A DNA stretch of 64,000 nt, taken from Pholis gunnellus. Lineage: Eukaryota > Chordata > Actinopteri > Perciformes > Pholidae. Each line of letters opens with the position of its first letter. Position 1 is the first letter of the stretch. Position numbers and translations under genes: made by a program. Below are positions 10,974-25,130 of the stretch, in pieces. The notes beneath the pieces were generated by a model that worked only from the letters and a program-made list of their open reading frames with translations, did no database searches and was not told the origin of the DNA. The stretch is from contig OU342811.1 of the NCBI GenBank assembly GCA_910591455.2, positions 2,986,022 to 3,050,021 on the forward strand. The letters are read 5' to 3'.

Positions 10974-13900
10974 TGTGTGTGTTGGGGGGGTCACAAGGCC
11001 CTAATGGATTTAGCATCGACTATCGCCCCCCCAACCATCCCTAGCCATAGTCAGTCCAGTCCCCCCCCAAAGCTTAGGACTTAACCTCATTTGTAGCCTC
11101 TCTCTCTCTCTCTGTCTTTCTCTCCCTCTCTGTGTTTCTTCATTACATTAGATTTAAGAGACTCACAGACACCAGTAGTCAGTCGCCTCTTGTTCTTCTT
11201 CCCCCAAGTCGCATCTTGACCTGCACAAAATTCATTACTGATCACGTTACATCAAAATACAGCCGTGCTACACACACACACACACACACATATTTCCTGC
11301 GCCTTGAGCTGTGCTGAAGACATCATCCACAGGGAATGTGATGGACTTGTTGGCTCCTCAATTCATCCATACAGGCAGAGAGGCTTCAGTCTCTTTAGGA
11401 TAATCTAATAGCACAGCACTTCTGTGCTGTAACATAGGAAATGTCCCTGTGTCTGCTGTAAGGAGGAGAGCCATAGATGGTCAGCAGTTGGAATTTAATT
11501 TAAAAATAAAGGACCTGGTTGGGTCACTGTTGTCCGTGGCCATATCCTCGGTATTTTCTGACTAAAATAACTTGACTTTGGTGCAGCAAAGCTATTGTAC
11601 AAGGGCAAGATTACCGCCTTGCTTATCTGGTCGCCGTCATTGCTTTTGTGCATATTTGTGTGGTGACGTGGTAAAGTGAATGATCTTGTCATTACTACAA
11701 AATCTTTACTCAACATCAATGTCAATAACTTGAGGTGACCGGACATGCAGTTGAATCCATGTGCAGTGTGATTCAGATAACTAGATCGTTTTACTAGTGG
11801 ACTGCTCGTAGTTCCATGTAATGCTGGCTAGTTAGTTAGTTACTTTCTCCCCTATATGGTGTTTACTTTCCTCACTGAGACACACAGAAATAAAACTATT
11901 GTAAATCAAAGCTCAGCTTTGTGAAGGGAAGAGATATGGGACAAGATAAGCAGACTAAGAGAAAGAGAAAGAGAGAAGGTGATGGAGATGAGAGAGGAAG
12001 AGCAGCTACTGTCCACTGCACCCAGGATAGGATAAGAACCAATTCAAAGCACAGAAATATATATATGCTCTTTGTTCAACAAAGCAAGATATAGATATAT
12101 TATTGTAAGCCAAACATTTGCATGAGACACATTTCAATAATTCCAATCCAAAATGATGCAAACTCAAATGCAAAGATTAACAAAATGTCAATACATTTTG
12201 TCCGGAGTCGCAGAGAAAGGGACAGGCAGTGAATATAGAGGGTGAGAGAGAACAGGGGGGTGGATTTCCTTTTACTTCACCATTTCATTAAACATTGTAT
12301 GTTGTAATTGGCAACATTCATTTTTTTATGTTTTATGATCATTTTCACCTCCTCTGTATTTCTGGATTGTAGTATGGATCATTCATTGTAACATTGATAT
12401 ACATATATTACTGCCCACTAACATGTTACTGTGGTTTAAAGCTGTTGGTATCCAAACGTCTTAAAGTGTGTATATTAACATCAGGGATTAGGGGTACATG
12501 CCCCAAACCACCCCTAGTAAACTCTGTTTTTGGACCTCAGTATTTCTAAAACTCTACGTACGGCCATGGTTACAGCATGACGGATGGATACAGTTTGTTT
12601 AATTATCTATTTAATAGAGAACTAATCTGTATGAATACTGGTTCTACAGGAAGAGCTTAAGAAACATACTGTATTTCCTCTCTTAGTGGTATCCAGCCAT
12701 GCAGATACAGTTGTTTTGATTTTATTAGACCAGATTTAAAGATTTCCCGACTCAGCACGTCTCATTGGAACCACTATCTATCAAAGACATGTTGAAATGA
12801 ACGTTGTTTCTGTTCAGGGTGTTACAGATTATTGACAGTAAGAGGGACACTGATCCTGGACAGAGAGGTTGCTGTTTGTTTGTTTTTTTATGTATTTTTT
12901 TTATGCTTTTAGTAGATTAAATGATTTGCCATCAAGGTGGAGGCAAACATCTCAGAGACAAATGTAGAAATTCCTGGACCAACAAAAAAAAATCTTTATA
13001 TTGACAAAATCCAAACCAGTTCATGTTCAAACTGCTTTTTTAAAAGAACAAAATCACTTTCAGGAGAAAAAAAATTATAAATATAGATATGATGAAATAA
13101 GACATTAAAGTGTCATAGCAGCAGAAGTAAGTAGAAGGAATTCATTATAACATGAAATAACAAAAAAAAAGGTCCGAACACTAACATATTGTAAATAGTA
13201 TCCAAAAAATAATAATAGAGAGAATGATAATCTCAAATAAATCAACTGTCTGAAAGAATTGAACAGCAAGGGAAGTTGAATGTATCCTGATGTGTGTGAG
13301 TGGATACTGTACGTCTGATACGTCAAATCTGCTGAGGTCTAATTGATCGCTATAATGATTATTATAATCAATTTCTTTTTCTTTTTCTTTGTATTTCATG
13401 TACATTTCCATCTAATTGATATTTGTGTATTTAGTACATGAATGTAAAATAATGAAACAGACAGCTTCAATATTTACTGAATTTCAAAATGCATACAGCT
13501 GTTTCAATCAAACACTTCAAATTACAGCACTGTGCAAATTAAATGACTGTACTGTGTTTCATTGAAAACGTTATGATACAGTACTGTATATACAATATAG
13601 TTCACTAGTTCAAATTATTATTAAGCTATATCCTTAAATAAGATCGTGCTGTTTACAAATACAGTAACTTCAGTTGTGCCAAGAGGCAGCTCACAGCTTG
13701 GCTCTGGTTTCACTGTGTTTCTCAAATGATGTTGTAGGCTATTAGTGCCAAACTGGTAGCAGTTTGATGACAAACATGTTCATAAAATACATTATCATGG
13801 GAGAATAGTAAAAAGGATAATACATTAAAAAAAACATAGTTTTAAAAAAATATTTCTGCATGCTGTCATGCCATATCAAGGACACTAGGACACGCCATGT

Positions 13901-14727
13901 AAGAAGCGCCAACCTCATCGACCCCCTGAGTCATCTCCATCCAAATGAAGCACACTTCCATGTGTGCTCAACGCATTGCATTCATTTATATTTAATTCAT
14001 CATGGTATTTGTTACAAATAATGTTGAAGACTTCATATTTCCTGTGACTTTCTATTGGAACAAAGCAACAGTCGGACATGGCATCCCATCCACATATGAT
14101 CCACACATGGTACGCTCCTCCCTGGATTAAAGTGAGACAAGTTGCTGTATGTACACTTTCAAATGTTTCTGTTGTGAATTGAACTGTATATGGTGTGTTT
14201 AAAGCGTCTATGAATGTGTGTGTTCATGTGTGTGTGTCTTGGCGTGAGACTTAAATGGGCAAAGGCAGATGGTATCTTGCTCAGTGTCTCCATTTGCTGG
14301 GAGCTGTGTCCTCGGCGCTTAGACACACACAGCACAAAGGAGCTGCTAACCTTGAACCTGGTTGCAGACACACACATGGATGCCACACACACTCTTACCT
14401 CACCTATACACACATTCCCCTCATCTATTTCTCTGTCAAATGTTTCCGAGCGACTGATGAGTGAATTCTCCGCAAACCTTTCAAACCTTTATATACAATC
14501 AGTTTTAACTGACTCTATGTCATTATTTATGCAATTCCACTGCTATTTATCACCGTTTTTTTTCATCCACATAAACAATTTGCAGTATGATCATTTACAA
14601 AAAAAGATTTGGATGGAAACAGCAACAAACAAGACATTTTACCCCCTCTCTATGTTTCTGCTCAGAGGATCTCGGAGCTGGAATGCTCACTGATGTAACA
14701 AATCACCGTCTCTCTGACATTCTCCTC

Positions 14728-14730
<3 letters not shown>

Positions 14731-14784
<54 letters not shown>
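14731..14784 (+). repeat. (CA)n microsatellite
   Basis: 54 bases of uninterrupted CA. Confidence 0.97.
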
Positions 14785-14787
<3 letters not shown>

Positions 14788-15614
14788 ACACTCTTTCGCA
14801 GATTCACAGGGAAAACAAAGCCTCCAGTCAGGGTAATGGGGCTCTCACGCTAAGGCCGAGACCCAGCGTCGCCAGCTCGGAGGGCAGGTGACACTCACAT
14901 AGAGCGATGGACGGCTGGACGGAGGGAGGAAGAGAACAGAACACGTAGGAGAGGAGGGGAGAGAGAGTGAGAGAGAAACACTGACGACTAAAACACACTG
15001 AGGCTGAAATTAGATTTGGGCCCCAATGATATAATGTTGCTAACTAGATTTGTCTTATTGGTGCCTGTCCAACATAAATTCCATTGAAGCCATATGGTGA
15101 GTGGACCACTGCTCAACACGACCTGGTGTGTCTCAGCTGAGAGCGGCTCCAGCTGAGGAACAATGACACTTTCTATGTCCGTTTAATGTGTACTGTCATT
15201 TCACAATATACACATTTTTTGAAGTGGTAGGCTATCTTTATTGTATCTCCATCTTTGGTGCTGAGTGCTTACAGTGGTGTCATTCACTGTGCATCAGAGG
15301 AGTTTCCCAAGGAAAGAGACACCAGACACCATTTGTTTACAACAGGAAATGCGATCCGCTCCATAACAAGTTGAATCCCTTTGGTGTCATATTAATCAGC
15401 CACAGAGAACAGCTAAACAGAGATTTGTCGGTCTTAGCGTTTCCACTTTGTACCTGTGACTCAGTGCTGTCTACATTAGACCAACAGCCCATTACTAAAT
15501 GGGCTCATGGGTTGTTTTATGAACGTTTTCCACAAAGTAATATAGTTAGTGCTGTGGATGTATTGTCTATAAAAATAAATAAATAGATCAAAGGCATATG
15601 TAAATATAGTGTTC

Positions 15615-15790
15615 TTTAGACAGACAGACCGATACTTCCTTATTAATCCCAGTGGGACATTTCACTGTTGCAGAAGCTTTGAAAAGAGAAGATAGTGTGC
15701 TCAAAAAGCTATACAATAGCAATAAGATAGCAATATACAAAACTTAGCGATATACAAATAAAAATAGCAATATACAGTACAATATTTAGT
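15615..15790 (-). mobile_element. LINE 3'-end fragment
   Basis: GACAGACAGACCGATACTTC followed by CTTATTAATCCCAGTGGGA and a run of AGCAATATACA units matches the layout of the 3' end of fish LINEs read on the minus strand (ACTTTATTGATCCC-type box). It is diverged, and the boundaries are approximate. Confidence 0.5.
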
Positions 15791-16722
15791 TTTACTGTAC
15801 ATGTATTCATTTGTAATGCTGTGAGGTGGACAAGCAGCCAATTGAATTGCTTTAATTCCCCCAAAACAGATAAATGCTAATGATTGAACTTCATAGGCTG
15901 TTTGAGGCTGTTGTGTGGTTATCACAGTTGGTCCTGTTATTTTTATTTTAAGTCTGTATACCGTGAACTTTTTCCTTTGGGTAGGTAAATGAAATCCCAT
16001 GTGTTCATTTAATTTACTGTTAACAAATCTGGTAGAAGATGAAGTGTTTCTATCTGGACAGAATCCGCAAGCACCCTTTCTGAAGGCTTTCTTTTTGCTG
16101 CCTTTAATATCTGTTGATCCAGAAAACGGTTCCTTTTCCCATCAACTTGAACAAAACAGAACTTAATGGTTCTTGAAATGTAATTTTCTGTCGTACTTTT
16201 ATATATTCATCTATTATTGTTTTATTTTCACAAGCTGTGTTTTATTAAGAACAGGATATTTATGAGCTCTTTACTTTGGTTCTTACATGACTCTTACTCC
16301 AAATTAGATTTCAGGTAGCATTACAAATGTCTTAATAATGTGCTGATATGAGCCAACAATCTATGACTCACAGTATCTTCACTACTCATAGTGAAACTGG
16401 ATCATTATTCAGGTGAAATATCCTTTAGTCATGGTGCCAACAGCGCTCCGTTTGTTCTTCATGTACTGAGCAGTGATTGTGTTGGGTTTAGTTTGGTTGA
16501 TTGATGAGTTAAGGGTGCTGGGGACCACCCACAGCCACTGGGTCATAACCAGCTCTGTATGTTGGATCCAAGCTCAAAGAAACTGGGAGTAATATTAATA
16601 ACAATAATAGGAATAATAGTAAGACTGTCTGAACAGCACAGAACTCAGCTGGCTCTCTCAACGCTCGACTCAAGACAAACATTTAGGGGAGCCTTATCAG
16701 CACCAAGAGGTTGAGAGCATTC

Positions 16723-16725
<3 letters not shown>

Positions 16726-16773
<48 letters not shown>
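16726..16773 (+). repeat. (TG)n microsatellite
   Basis: 48 bases of uninterrupted TG. Confidence 0.97.
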
Positions 16774-16775
<2 letters not shown>

Positions 16776-17179
16776 GTTGGTTTTATTAAGTCCATTTTGC
16801 AGTATTCATAAAGTACAGTACACCCATGTGTAAGTATGTGCAGATGCATACATCTGTGTACCCATTGCATGTGTTTATATTTCAGTTGTATGTGCAAATG
16901 TAAGCCTGTGTGTGTATGTAAATACAAGTGTGTCAATGTATGTGTGGCCCTGTATGGTATTAGCTTCACATACATGTGTTGAAAGGACATTTACTTGTGT
17001 GTGTATGTACACGTGTTTGCAATTACTTGAGTTTGTGCGCACGCATGTGTTGATGGATATGTGTTTCTATCAACTACCTAATATCTACATATGGTCGAAT
17101 AATATTTACTGAATCTAGCCATTCTTCTGTGAATGTGTGACTGTGTGTGCATGGGTCTGCTCATCCCACCTTGTGAATG

Positions 17180-17181
<2 letters not shown>

Positions 17182-17267
<86 letters not shown>

Positions 17268-17286
17268 TGTGTGTGTGTGTGTGTGT
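17182..17286 (+). repeat. (TG)n microsatellite
   Basis: About 105 bases of TG with a single A interruption near 17,261. Confidence 0.97.
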
Positions 17287-20200
17287 ATTCCCTTGACTGA
17301 CCTGTACTACCTAAACTGTTCTTGTGTTTGTGAGATAGCAGGCGGTGGGCCAAACAGGCACCCTGACTCAATAATTGGTCATTTGCTGTTGGAAGCTTGA
17401 CTGTAGGCTTCTGGCTGGGTGACATACTGTATGTCGGCTTTGGGAGGGTTCCACTTCACTTCTGATGTTATCACTTCAGAAAACATTAGCTCTGCTGCCA
17501 TATGCTGCTGCTGTGTGTGTGTGTATAAAGGATAAAGAAAGTTTGAGATCATAAAAATGTATTGATGTAATGTCTTGGTGTAGATTGAGGGTGTCCCCCT
17601 CTAACACAGATCTGTGTGTATTAACATACATTGTGAACATATGTGAGCACCTATTATTAAAGAGGCGACATGATGTTGCTTATCTCCCTTACCCCATTTG
17701 CTAATCAATATTACACTAAACGGCATTGTGCTTTAGTAGCATGCTATTTTTCCATTTGGACCAAGTGTTCTTTTTCCATTTGATGAATGTGCACTGTATA
17801 TTAGAACAACCTATCAGATATAGTGCCTTAATGTTTTAATGCCACTGGACTCTGCTAAGAGCCTGTAATCTACCGTATGCATCTAACCAGTGTTGGGCTC
17901 CTGACTGGAAAAATGCAATACATTACTCATTACTGTTACTCATTTCTAAAGTACCATAATTGCTTTAGTTATTAGTTCCTATGGGCAGTAATTGGGTCAT
18001 CTACTTTACTGTTTTTCTGTTGAATTTCCAGATTTGGGGCATGTCTTCAAAACAAGCTGGATGATTTATGTCCATATATTCTAAGCCTGTGACTGATTTG
18101 AAAACTTCTTCTGTCATCATTTCTTCCAGAAGGTCAACGGCGTCATCATTTCTAGTCAGAGTGGTGGGAATACACCCATGTAGGGAAAGTCCTATGTCTA
18201 CCTGTTCTCAATCACAGTAGTAGGAACCTTCACACACAAAAAGTCTGCTTTGGACATTTATGGGAAGAGACTATTCTATTGGCATATGACATGGACTTGT
18301 AGGTGATTTCCCAGGCTCTGCTTGTGGAGTGTGAAAGGTACAGTGCCGCATACCTCAAGGGGCCTGTTCATTCAACATGCATGATGCTGCTGGTTGAACA
18401 TCACTGTATTTGTAACGTTGTCTCAGGTGTAGATACTGCTGTTAAAGCTGTGCTTCATACTGTTTAAGGTGTGCATAATGCTGGTGTTTTGACCATCTAG
18501 ATCACACAAAGCACATATGAGTGGAGGGTCCGACTGTATTTATATAAAATGTGGCCATACAATTGAACTCATGCCAGAATAGCTATGTGCACCGTACTAA
18601 ATCCCAGACCATGCATAACGGGGCCTCACACCCACCATGACACCCACTGTGTTATTGAAAAATAATGTATGGCACAGACTAATCACACTCCAGTCGCAGG
18701 CAAAGGGCGTTATTTTTCCTAACAACATGGGGCAGACTGAAGTATCCCTGTTGTACAGTACCACGGTCACTTAACAGCAAAAACTACGCCTTTTATTTTC
18801 ATATTTTAGGGAAATACATCCTATAAATTCAGACTTTTCATCATTAGTCAACTTCTTCAACAAGCAGGAAAAACCATAGCATAATAATCTTCCAGTGACT
18901 GTTTTCATACTCGTGTTGACTAGGTCAGAACCATGTGGTTTGAGAATAACGCCCACTCTCCAGCCAATCGAAATGACTTACATAAAGTTACATTCGTTAA
19001 ATGTATATTCTTGTCCCAGGTAAAAGGAACACGTTTATATCAATGTCTAGGGATTATCCAACACATTCAGTGAAAAAAAGTTGAAAATCACTAACAGAGG
19101 CAAAAGGTGATGTAAAGATGGAACACTTTTGTGGTAAATTGCAGCACAGCATGGCAAAATAATTGCTGGAATACACTGAACATGACATAGTTCTATTGGT
19201 GTAAGAGTTTCTCAGGGGAATTTGCCTTTAATGTGACCTAGAGTTCTCTGCGCCAATGTGCTGTAAGTATTGTCAGTCACCCACAGACCAAAGATCAAAA
19301 TCAATCAATTTGATAACATACTCAGCTACGGATAGCCACTCGTATTGTTTAAAGATGGCTAAACTTCAACTGATAATGTGTTCATAAAATGATATATTAA
19401 TTCAATATTTAGCAAAAATATATATATATTTTATATTTAGCCGAGCAGATGTATTCCGATCATAGATAACATGACCATTCAGGCATTCTTACAATAGGGT
19501 AGTGGTGGTTTGCTTCAAGCATGGTGTCAATATGCTTCTTTTGTCTCTTCACAATGAAGCCATGCAAACGAGCTGCACAGGGGGAAAAAAACAGGTAATT
19601 TCTTTCCCTATTGTATAAAAATGAATAGCCTTTTTAAGTTTTGCTATTATATAAATCATTCCATAGAAAACATCATTAATTGGTCTATTAAGGAAACATG
19701 GAACCTAGACTGCACGCCTGTTCCGACAGCTGTGTGATTTAATGCTGGTACAATACTTCCTGTATTTGAATTTGCTGCGTACTCCATTCACACAAAGCCA
19801 GGCTATTATCCATCCTGCCGACTGACTGGTTTCTCTGCTATTCAGCCTTGTTTTAGTACACTGATACCCATCATAAGAGCAACAACATAGAGAAGGGTTC
19901 AGGGATGGGGGTGGTGTGCAGGCTTGCAGGTCCTTCTTTTCCTATAAATCAGTACAGACATGTGCTGGCTTCAATTCTACACATACACACATCCTCATGC
20001 CACCACATACAAACAAGAACAACATGCATACAAGCCTTGAACACTTGTTTAGTTTGTTGCAGTGTCTTGCTGGCTGACTTGCAGATTGTCTTGCTGAAGT
20101 TCATAACATACTGTAAGCATGCAAACCACTGAAGACAAGTGTCTCTGAGAAGAAGCATATCTGGGAGCCTGTTGTTGAAGTTTAGTGTCTATAATGTGCC

Positions 20201-21361
20201 ACCAAATAGTTGTGATTTTCAATAGGGCGTAGTGTTCTTACATTTTGTTTGCTTCAAGTTATGATATGATATTCAAGTTTTGGGACAAATGTCATAAAAT
20301 CATACTTCAACTAACATGAACATGTTTTTCTATAAAACTCTTTTCAGGAAGTCAAAGTTGTAAAATGTTTTGTTGGTGTAAGTAACTGTACTTGTGAAAG
20401 AACGTACGCAACTTTTGAAAAATATAAAGTCAGAAATTGGCAAAATGATGATTTAGATCAGGTACTATAACTTAAAGTATAAGCAAACAAGATTTGGAAT
20501 CAGACCAGATATCCAGCACCAGCTTTTATTTATTATTTCGTAGATATGCCAATGATACGCATTCTGTCTGGACAGGTCCGGTCAGTTAAGCAAAGGTCAG
20601 GTTTAACACTTAATGTCTGCATTTTATATTAACTTTATGGCGCCATCACACCCGCTAAACATCATAGTGAGATCGGGTCATTTCAGTGGAACTGCCCAGA
20701 TCAGCGGATCTGTGTGAATCTTTTGCATTTGCAACTCGGTTGAACTTTGACGATCAAATTCGCGACACATGAATTGTTAATTGTCCGCACTGGCAAGTTT
20801 TTTGGCAGGCTGTAGTGTTAGGGATTAGCTATGCAGGGAAAGTATTTTGCCCACTGGTCATAAATTTCAAGATTTAAGATGTTTATAATCACTTTTCACT
20901 TTGCCTCCCCTACACATCCATCATACGGTCACTGACCTGCTGTGGTCTAACAGCCACCGGTAGAGATGAATTTACAGCACATCAGTGGGAAATGCTAGCC
21001 AGTGGAAGGCAAGGAAAAGACATCGGAGAGCTGCACGTGTCTGCTTTTGGTTTCCCCAAGCAAACTGAACTTAATAGTTTAGGTTTTCAACATGACAGTC
21101 TGATTTGTCATGAACTCAAAGTCCTTTCAGTATGTCCAGAAAGCTGGCTGGATAAATAATGAATCAGACATGCCTTCTCAAAATGTGACTGCAGCCATCC
21201 ATTGAAGTCTTTCCCAGTCTAACGTTGGAGTGGTAATGGCCGGTCTTTAGGCTACCAGCTTCCATGTATGTACAGCTGCATGTATATTGTACACAGCATA
21301 ATTGTGACTATGATCTCAATAGCCGGCCTAATGTACAGACTGAAGAACTCACGCTATGGAC

Positions 21362-21364
<3 letters not shown>

Positions 21365-21415
<51 letters not shown>
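21365..21415 (+). repeat. (CA)n microsatellite
   Basis: 51 bases of uninterrupted CA. Confidence 0.97.
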
Positions 21416-21420
<5 letters not shown>

Positions 21421-21600
21421 TATTTGGATACTTGACTAACTCAAAAGTATTAGTTAATCATTTTGTGACATGCCCAGAGGGCCATGTTGTCCCCTCGCTT
21501 TAACCAAAGAGAGAGAAGAAAGCGAGAGAGAGAGCAAATGAGTACACTCTCTCCCTGAAAGCTACTCAGCGCTGCCGTGACAGACAGAAAGAACAAACGC

Positions 21601-21649
21601 AGGGAGGAGGGGGGAGGGGGGGAGAGGGGGGGGGGGGGGGGGGGGGGGG
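21601..21649 (+). repeat. G-rich tract with poly(G)24
   Basis: Runs of G broken by single A bases lead into an uninterrupted run of 24 G (21,626-21,649). Confidence 0.9.
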
Positions 21650-22967
21650 ACGGGACGTCAGGGACTGAGTGAAAGAACAGAAAAGGGAATGTGAGGCTGG
21701 CTGGGGCCAGAGAGTATGGTGCTGAGAGAAGAGACGACGAGTGTGAAAGCAGAGTGTGGTCATTATATCTGCCCTTCAGCGCTGCCCTCCTCCCAACCTC
21801 TCTCTCTCTCTCTCTCTCTCCCTCTCCCCACGTTGCCAGGCGAGAGTTTGAGCGTAACATGCGGCGACAGTGTGAGACGATGAAGAATAATTCCTGTATT
21901 CAGAGATGCCACCGCTCGCCCCTCCCCCTCTTCATCCTCCTCCTCCTCATCCTCTCTCTCAACTCCACTGACAAGTCAGGCCTGGATATCATTGTATCAT
22001 TTATCCCAGCCTCGCCTCTGCCACTCTGCCTTGTTTGCCCAGAGGGAAGTGTGAAAAGTGTGCGTGTGTGAGAGAGTGTGTGTGTGTATATGTGTCTATG
22101 CGTGTTAGTGTCACTATGCGCTTGTGTGTATGGCGCTCTAGCTGACTGCAAATGGGCTTTTGTGGAGTTTTTTGGAGACTGCACTTAACAGCTCGCTCAA
22201 GGGAGACACACACACATAGACACACACACAAGGGGCTGTAAGGGTTCAGAGAAATGGAGGGCAAGTAAGAGCAGAAAGAGATAGAGAATTATGGCGAGAA
22301 AGAAAAAGAGAGAGATGTGAGAGTGGAAGGAAGCGCTTTTTAAAGCCCTGTTCCCGTGTCTGTTTTGGCTCGGTCGGACAACAAGAGGGCCGGAGACACA
22401 CTTTGTGTTGAGTATCAGAAATGGTCTCTGGCTGAGGGCGATCAACTTCACCCAATCTGCTTCACCACCGGCGCACGCAGCAAAACACTTGTCGCTGCTG
22501 CTTCTGGCGCTCTGCTGACTGGAGCAAGTAACTCGCCTTGATCTGTGACCCGTCACTCAAACTGCATCCAGGCCATTTTCTCCAAACTGTCGCTCCAGCT
22601 GATACTAGAGACATCCATTATGTGATGCTTGAGTGGTTTGGACTTTGGACTATGTGGTGTAAAGTTACAGAACACACTCTGTGATCTTGTACATTATATA
22701 TTGTAAACTAACAACTGCACTAGTATGATGCTAAGCAATGGTTTTTAAATGTGAATAAGAAGCAAGAGATTCTGTTTGACCCAGGAGCAGCTGAGTTGAA
22801 ACAGTTGAGCCAGTTATAATACATGGCCAATCTATCACTCGAGTCAGCTCTTGCTGACGCACTTTTGGAGAACCAATGTTAAATAACCTTACTTTTGGCT
22901 GAACCAGTGGTTTCACTTTTGACAAAGATTTACGTTTTTTGGTGAGAGCAGAATAAAACTGTATCTT

Positions 22968-23021
22968 CCATCCATCCATTATTCGTAACCGCTTATCCTT
23001 CTCCGGATCCCAGCTGATAAT
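22968..23021. mobile_element. 54-bp retroelement scrap with 10-bp target duplication
   Basis: The insert CCATCCATCC, ATTATTCGTAACCGCTTATC and on to CAGCTGATAAT is flanked by ACTGTATCTT on both sides (22,958-22,967 and 23,022-23,031). The CATTATNCGTAACCGCTTATCC core is a very common dispersed fish repeat. A perfect 10-bp duplication around so short an insert suggests a severely truncated retrotransposition. Confidence 0.65.
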
Positions 23022-23564
23022 ACTGTATCTTGGTCCAGCAATTTGTCAGTACAACGTCTTGTGTCTTGTGCAGTCTTCAAGATTATCAACTTCTGCAGGT
23101 ACTCTCGATACAGTCTGCACTTAGACAGTGCGATAAAATAGAGTGAGGTCCACATGTCCTTCATTCTGACTCCAGCTTTTACTTTCTGAAAGAATCAGCA
23201 ATCTGCACTGTCAAAGTCTTTCTTCATACCACACACAACTACTTCCATCATTTTTTTGTGTATACAACTAAGTGCAACACCATGAATGATAAAGATAAAG
23301 GGAGACTTTCCATAAATATGCGGCGTTGCGTTGAGACTACAAAGACATGCAAAAGTCATTCTTAAAGATCCAGGGAGGATGCAGAGAAACTATGACAGGC
23401 TTTTCTCTCCCGCTTTGAGCGTGGCTCTTCAGTGCAGGTATAAAAACGTTTGCCTTTAGACGTGGTGGAATGGAATGCTGTATGACTTAATTTCAAGCAC
23501 TCTGACCTCTATTGGATTCTTCAGTGTAAGATAAGCCAAAGATAACATATTGCAGGTTGTGTAA

Positions 23565-24060
23565 GGCCCTGTTCACACCTGGCATTAACATGCATCTTGT
23601 GTGATCTAATTTCAAGTAAGATTAGTAAGTAAGTAAGTAAAGGTGTGAATGCACCCAAGATGCATTGAGGACGTGTTGAGATCCGATCACTTAGACCACA
23701 TTCGGAGGTGGTCTGGGCCGCATGTGGCCACATTCTTTGAGTAGTGTGTACGTGAATGTGTCTTAGGCCATATCGTGTGTACTCATTCGTATTCATATTG
23801 ACACCCATAAAGATATATTACCCGTATGTCAAACATCTTTTTTTGGTTTGCCTGGATTGGAACATGGCAGGGAATAGACCCAGTCGCTATTGTTTTGCTT
23901 TCTTCTTCTTCTTTTAATTTCAGCCAGACTTGGCTCAGGAGGTGAACTGCTGTCTCCCGCCGGTTCTGGGCAGTCAGTAATGAAGTACGTGTTTATTTGC
24001 ATGTAGAGAAAGGAAGTGAGATCCGATCATGAGTGGTCACTCCAGGCACATGCGGAGACG
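23565..24060. mobile_element. Dispersed fish repeat (MITE-like, family not assigned)
   Basis: It starts with CCTGTTCACACCTGGCATTA. It then contains GTGTGAATGCACCCAAGATG, CACATTCGGAGGTGGTCTGG and GATCCGATCATGAGTGGTCA, a set of phrases I recognise from abundant fish repeats. No clear terminal repeats or target duplication could be fixed, so the limits are approximate. The TCACACCT and AGGTGTGA T-box-like words here are part of the repeat. Confidence 0.5.
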
Positions 24061-25019
24061 AATGTACTTTTGTTTTAAAAGAAAAACTCTAGAGGCTTGA
24101 GAAGCTCTTTACAGCATTGAAAACATTTTAATCAAAAGGGCCAAAAAAGATTATTTGAATTATCTTTAATGAGTGACATCAAACCACCCAAAGTTAGTAC
24201 TGCTATCTGTACACATAATGCAAAGGAGATGAGATTTCCTCCCTACTGTGAGATTAGAGGGAAACATTTTTTGGGGGGGAAACAGATTTTTGTGAAGTGG
24301 TTCTATTCATCAGTTTTACAGCAACTTTGTAATCCAGCAAACTGCATCACATCTATCATATCAGAGACAGATTGCAAATACTGGAACATAGATCACTTAT
24401 TAGATGGCAGCAAACTCGGTCAACACTTACAGTGTTTGTATTCACACACTAGGTCACACGTTAAACAGATAATGTGTTTTGGGGCTGCATACACACATGT
24501 ATACACACACTCCTCTCACACCCTGTCATACTGACTCTCATGTATACACATATATCAGACACACACTATCTCTCCTAACATGACCCTGCATGCGGGTGTG
24601 TGTATATCAATAAAATATGGTTGCATGAATAAGTGATGAGATACATAATGGAGAGGCAGCCGAGCTGAGCTGAGCCAGGCCAGCTTTCCACAACACTGGA
24701 ACTTCCTGTCAACAGAATGTCCAACCAAGGACATGTCCTCCTTCTAAGAAATGGGTTGGAGATAAACGAAGAGGAGAAGATAGCAGGATGAACGTTAGCA
24801 CATTGGGCAGTGGGCTGGATTTTAACAACCTCGGAACCTAAAGAGCAACGGCCAATCAAAGAGCAATGGACAATATTTTGGGCATTCTGTACATGTCCAG
24901 ATTCCCTACATTTCCTACAGCAATCACTGTTCAGCCAGGACACCTGTGCCTACTTAAGGACAGGGTTGAGCCATCAATTAGTTGATTTTATCATTTATCA
25001 TATCGTATCATAACTTTTT

Positions 25020-25130
25020 GAAGTTGTCCGTCCATTCTTGTGAACGCGATATCTCAGGAACACATTAAAGGAAATTCTTCAAATTTGGTACAAACATCCA
25101 CCATCGACTAAATGGCATTTCTTTTATCGA
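25020..25130. repeat. Dispersed fish repeat fragment
   Basis: TCCATTCTTGTGAACGCGAT, ATCTCAGGAACACATTAAAG and TTCTTCAAATTTGGTACAAA match a phrase found in many fish repeats. The limits and family are not resolved. Confidence 0.45.

Noticed and set aside
12484..12518. Short inverted TAGGGGT/ACCCCTA pair as a mini hAT element
   Set aside because: Only seven-base arms 14 bases apart with no 8-bp target duplication. Compatible with chance.
14214..14693. 159-codon + strand open frame
   Set aside because: It crosses CA/TG-rich DNA and shows no domain. Another frame over the same DNA is also open.
15188..15586. 132-codon + strand open frame in the bcas3 intron
   Set aside because: No family resemblance, ordinary AT-rich intron composition and no supporting neighbours. 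Expected by chance in 64 kb.
21691..22071. 126-codon + strand open frame with a hydrophobic stretch
   Set aside because: It is driven by (TC)n and CTC-rich DNA (SLSLSLS, LLLLILSL), has no recognisable family and no splice context. It is more likely low-complexity intron.
23573..23648. Inverted pair of T-box half sites TCACACCT and AGGTGTGA
   Set aside because: Both words are part of a dispersed fish repeat recognised at this place, so they are not specific evidence for Tbx regulation.
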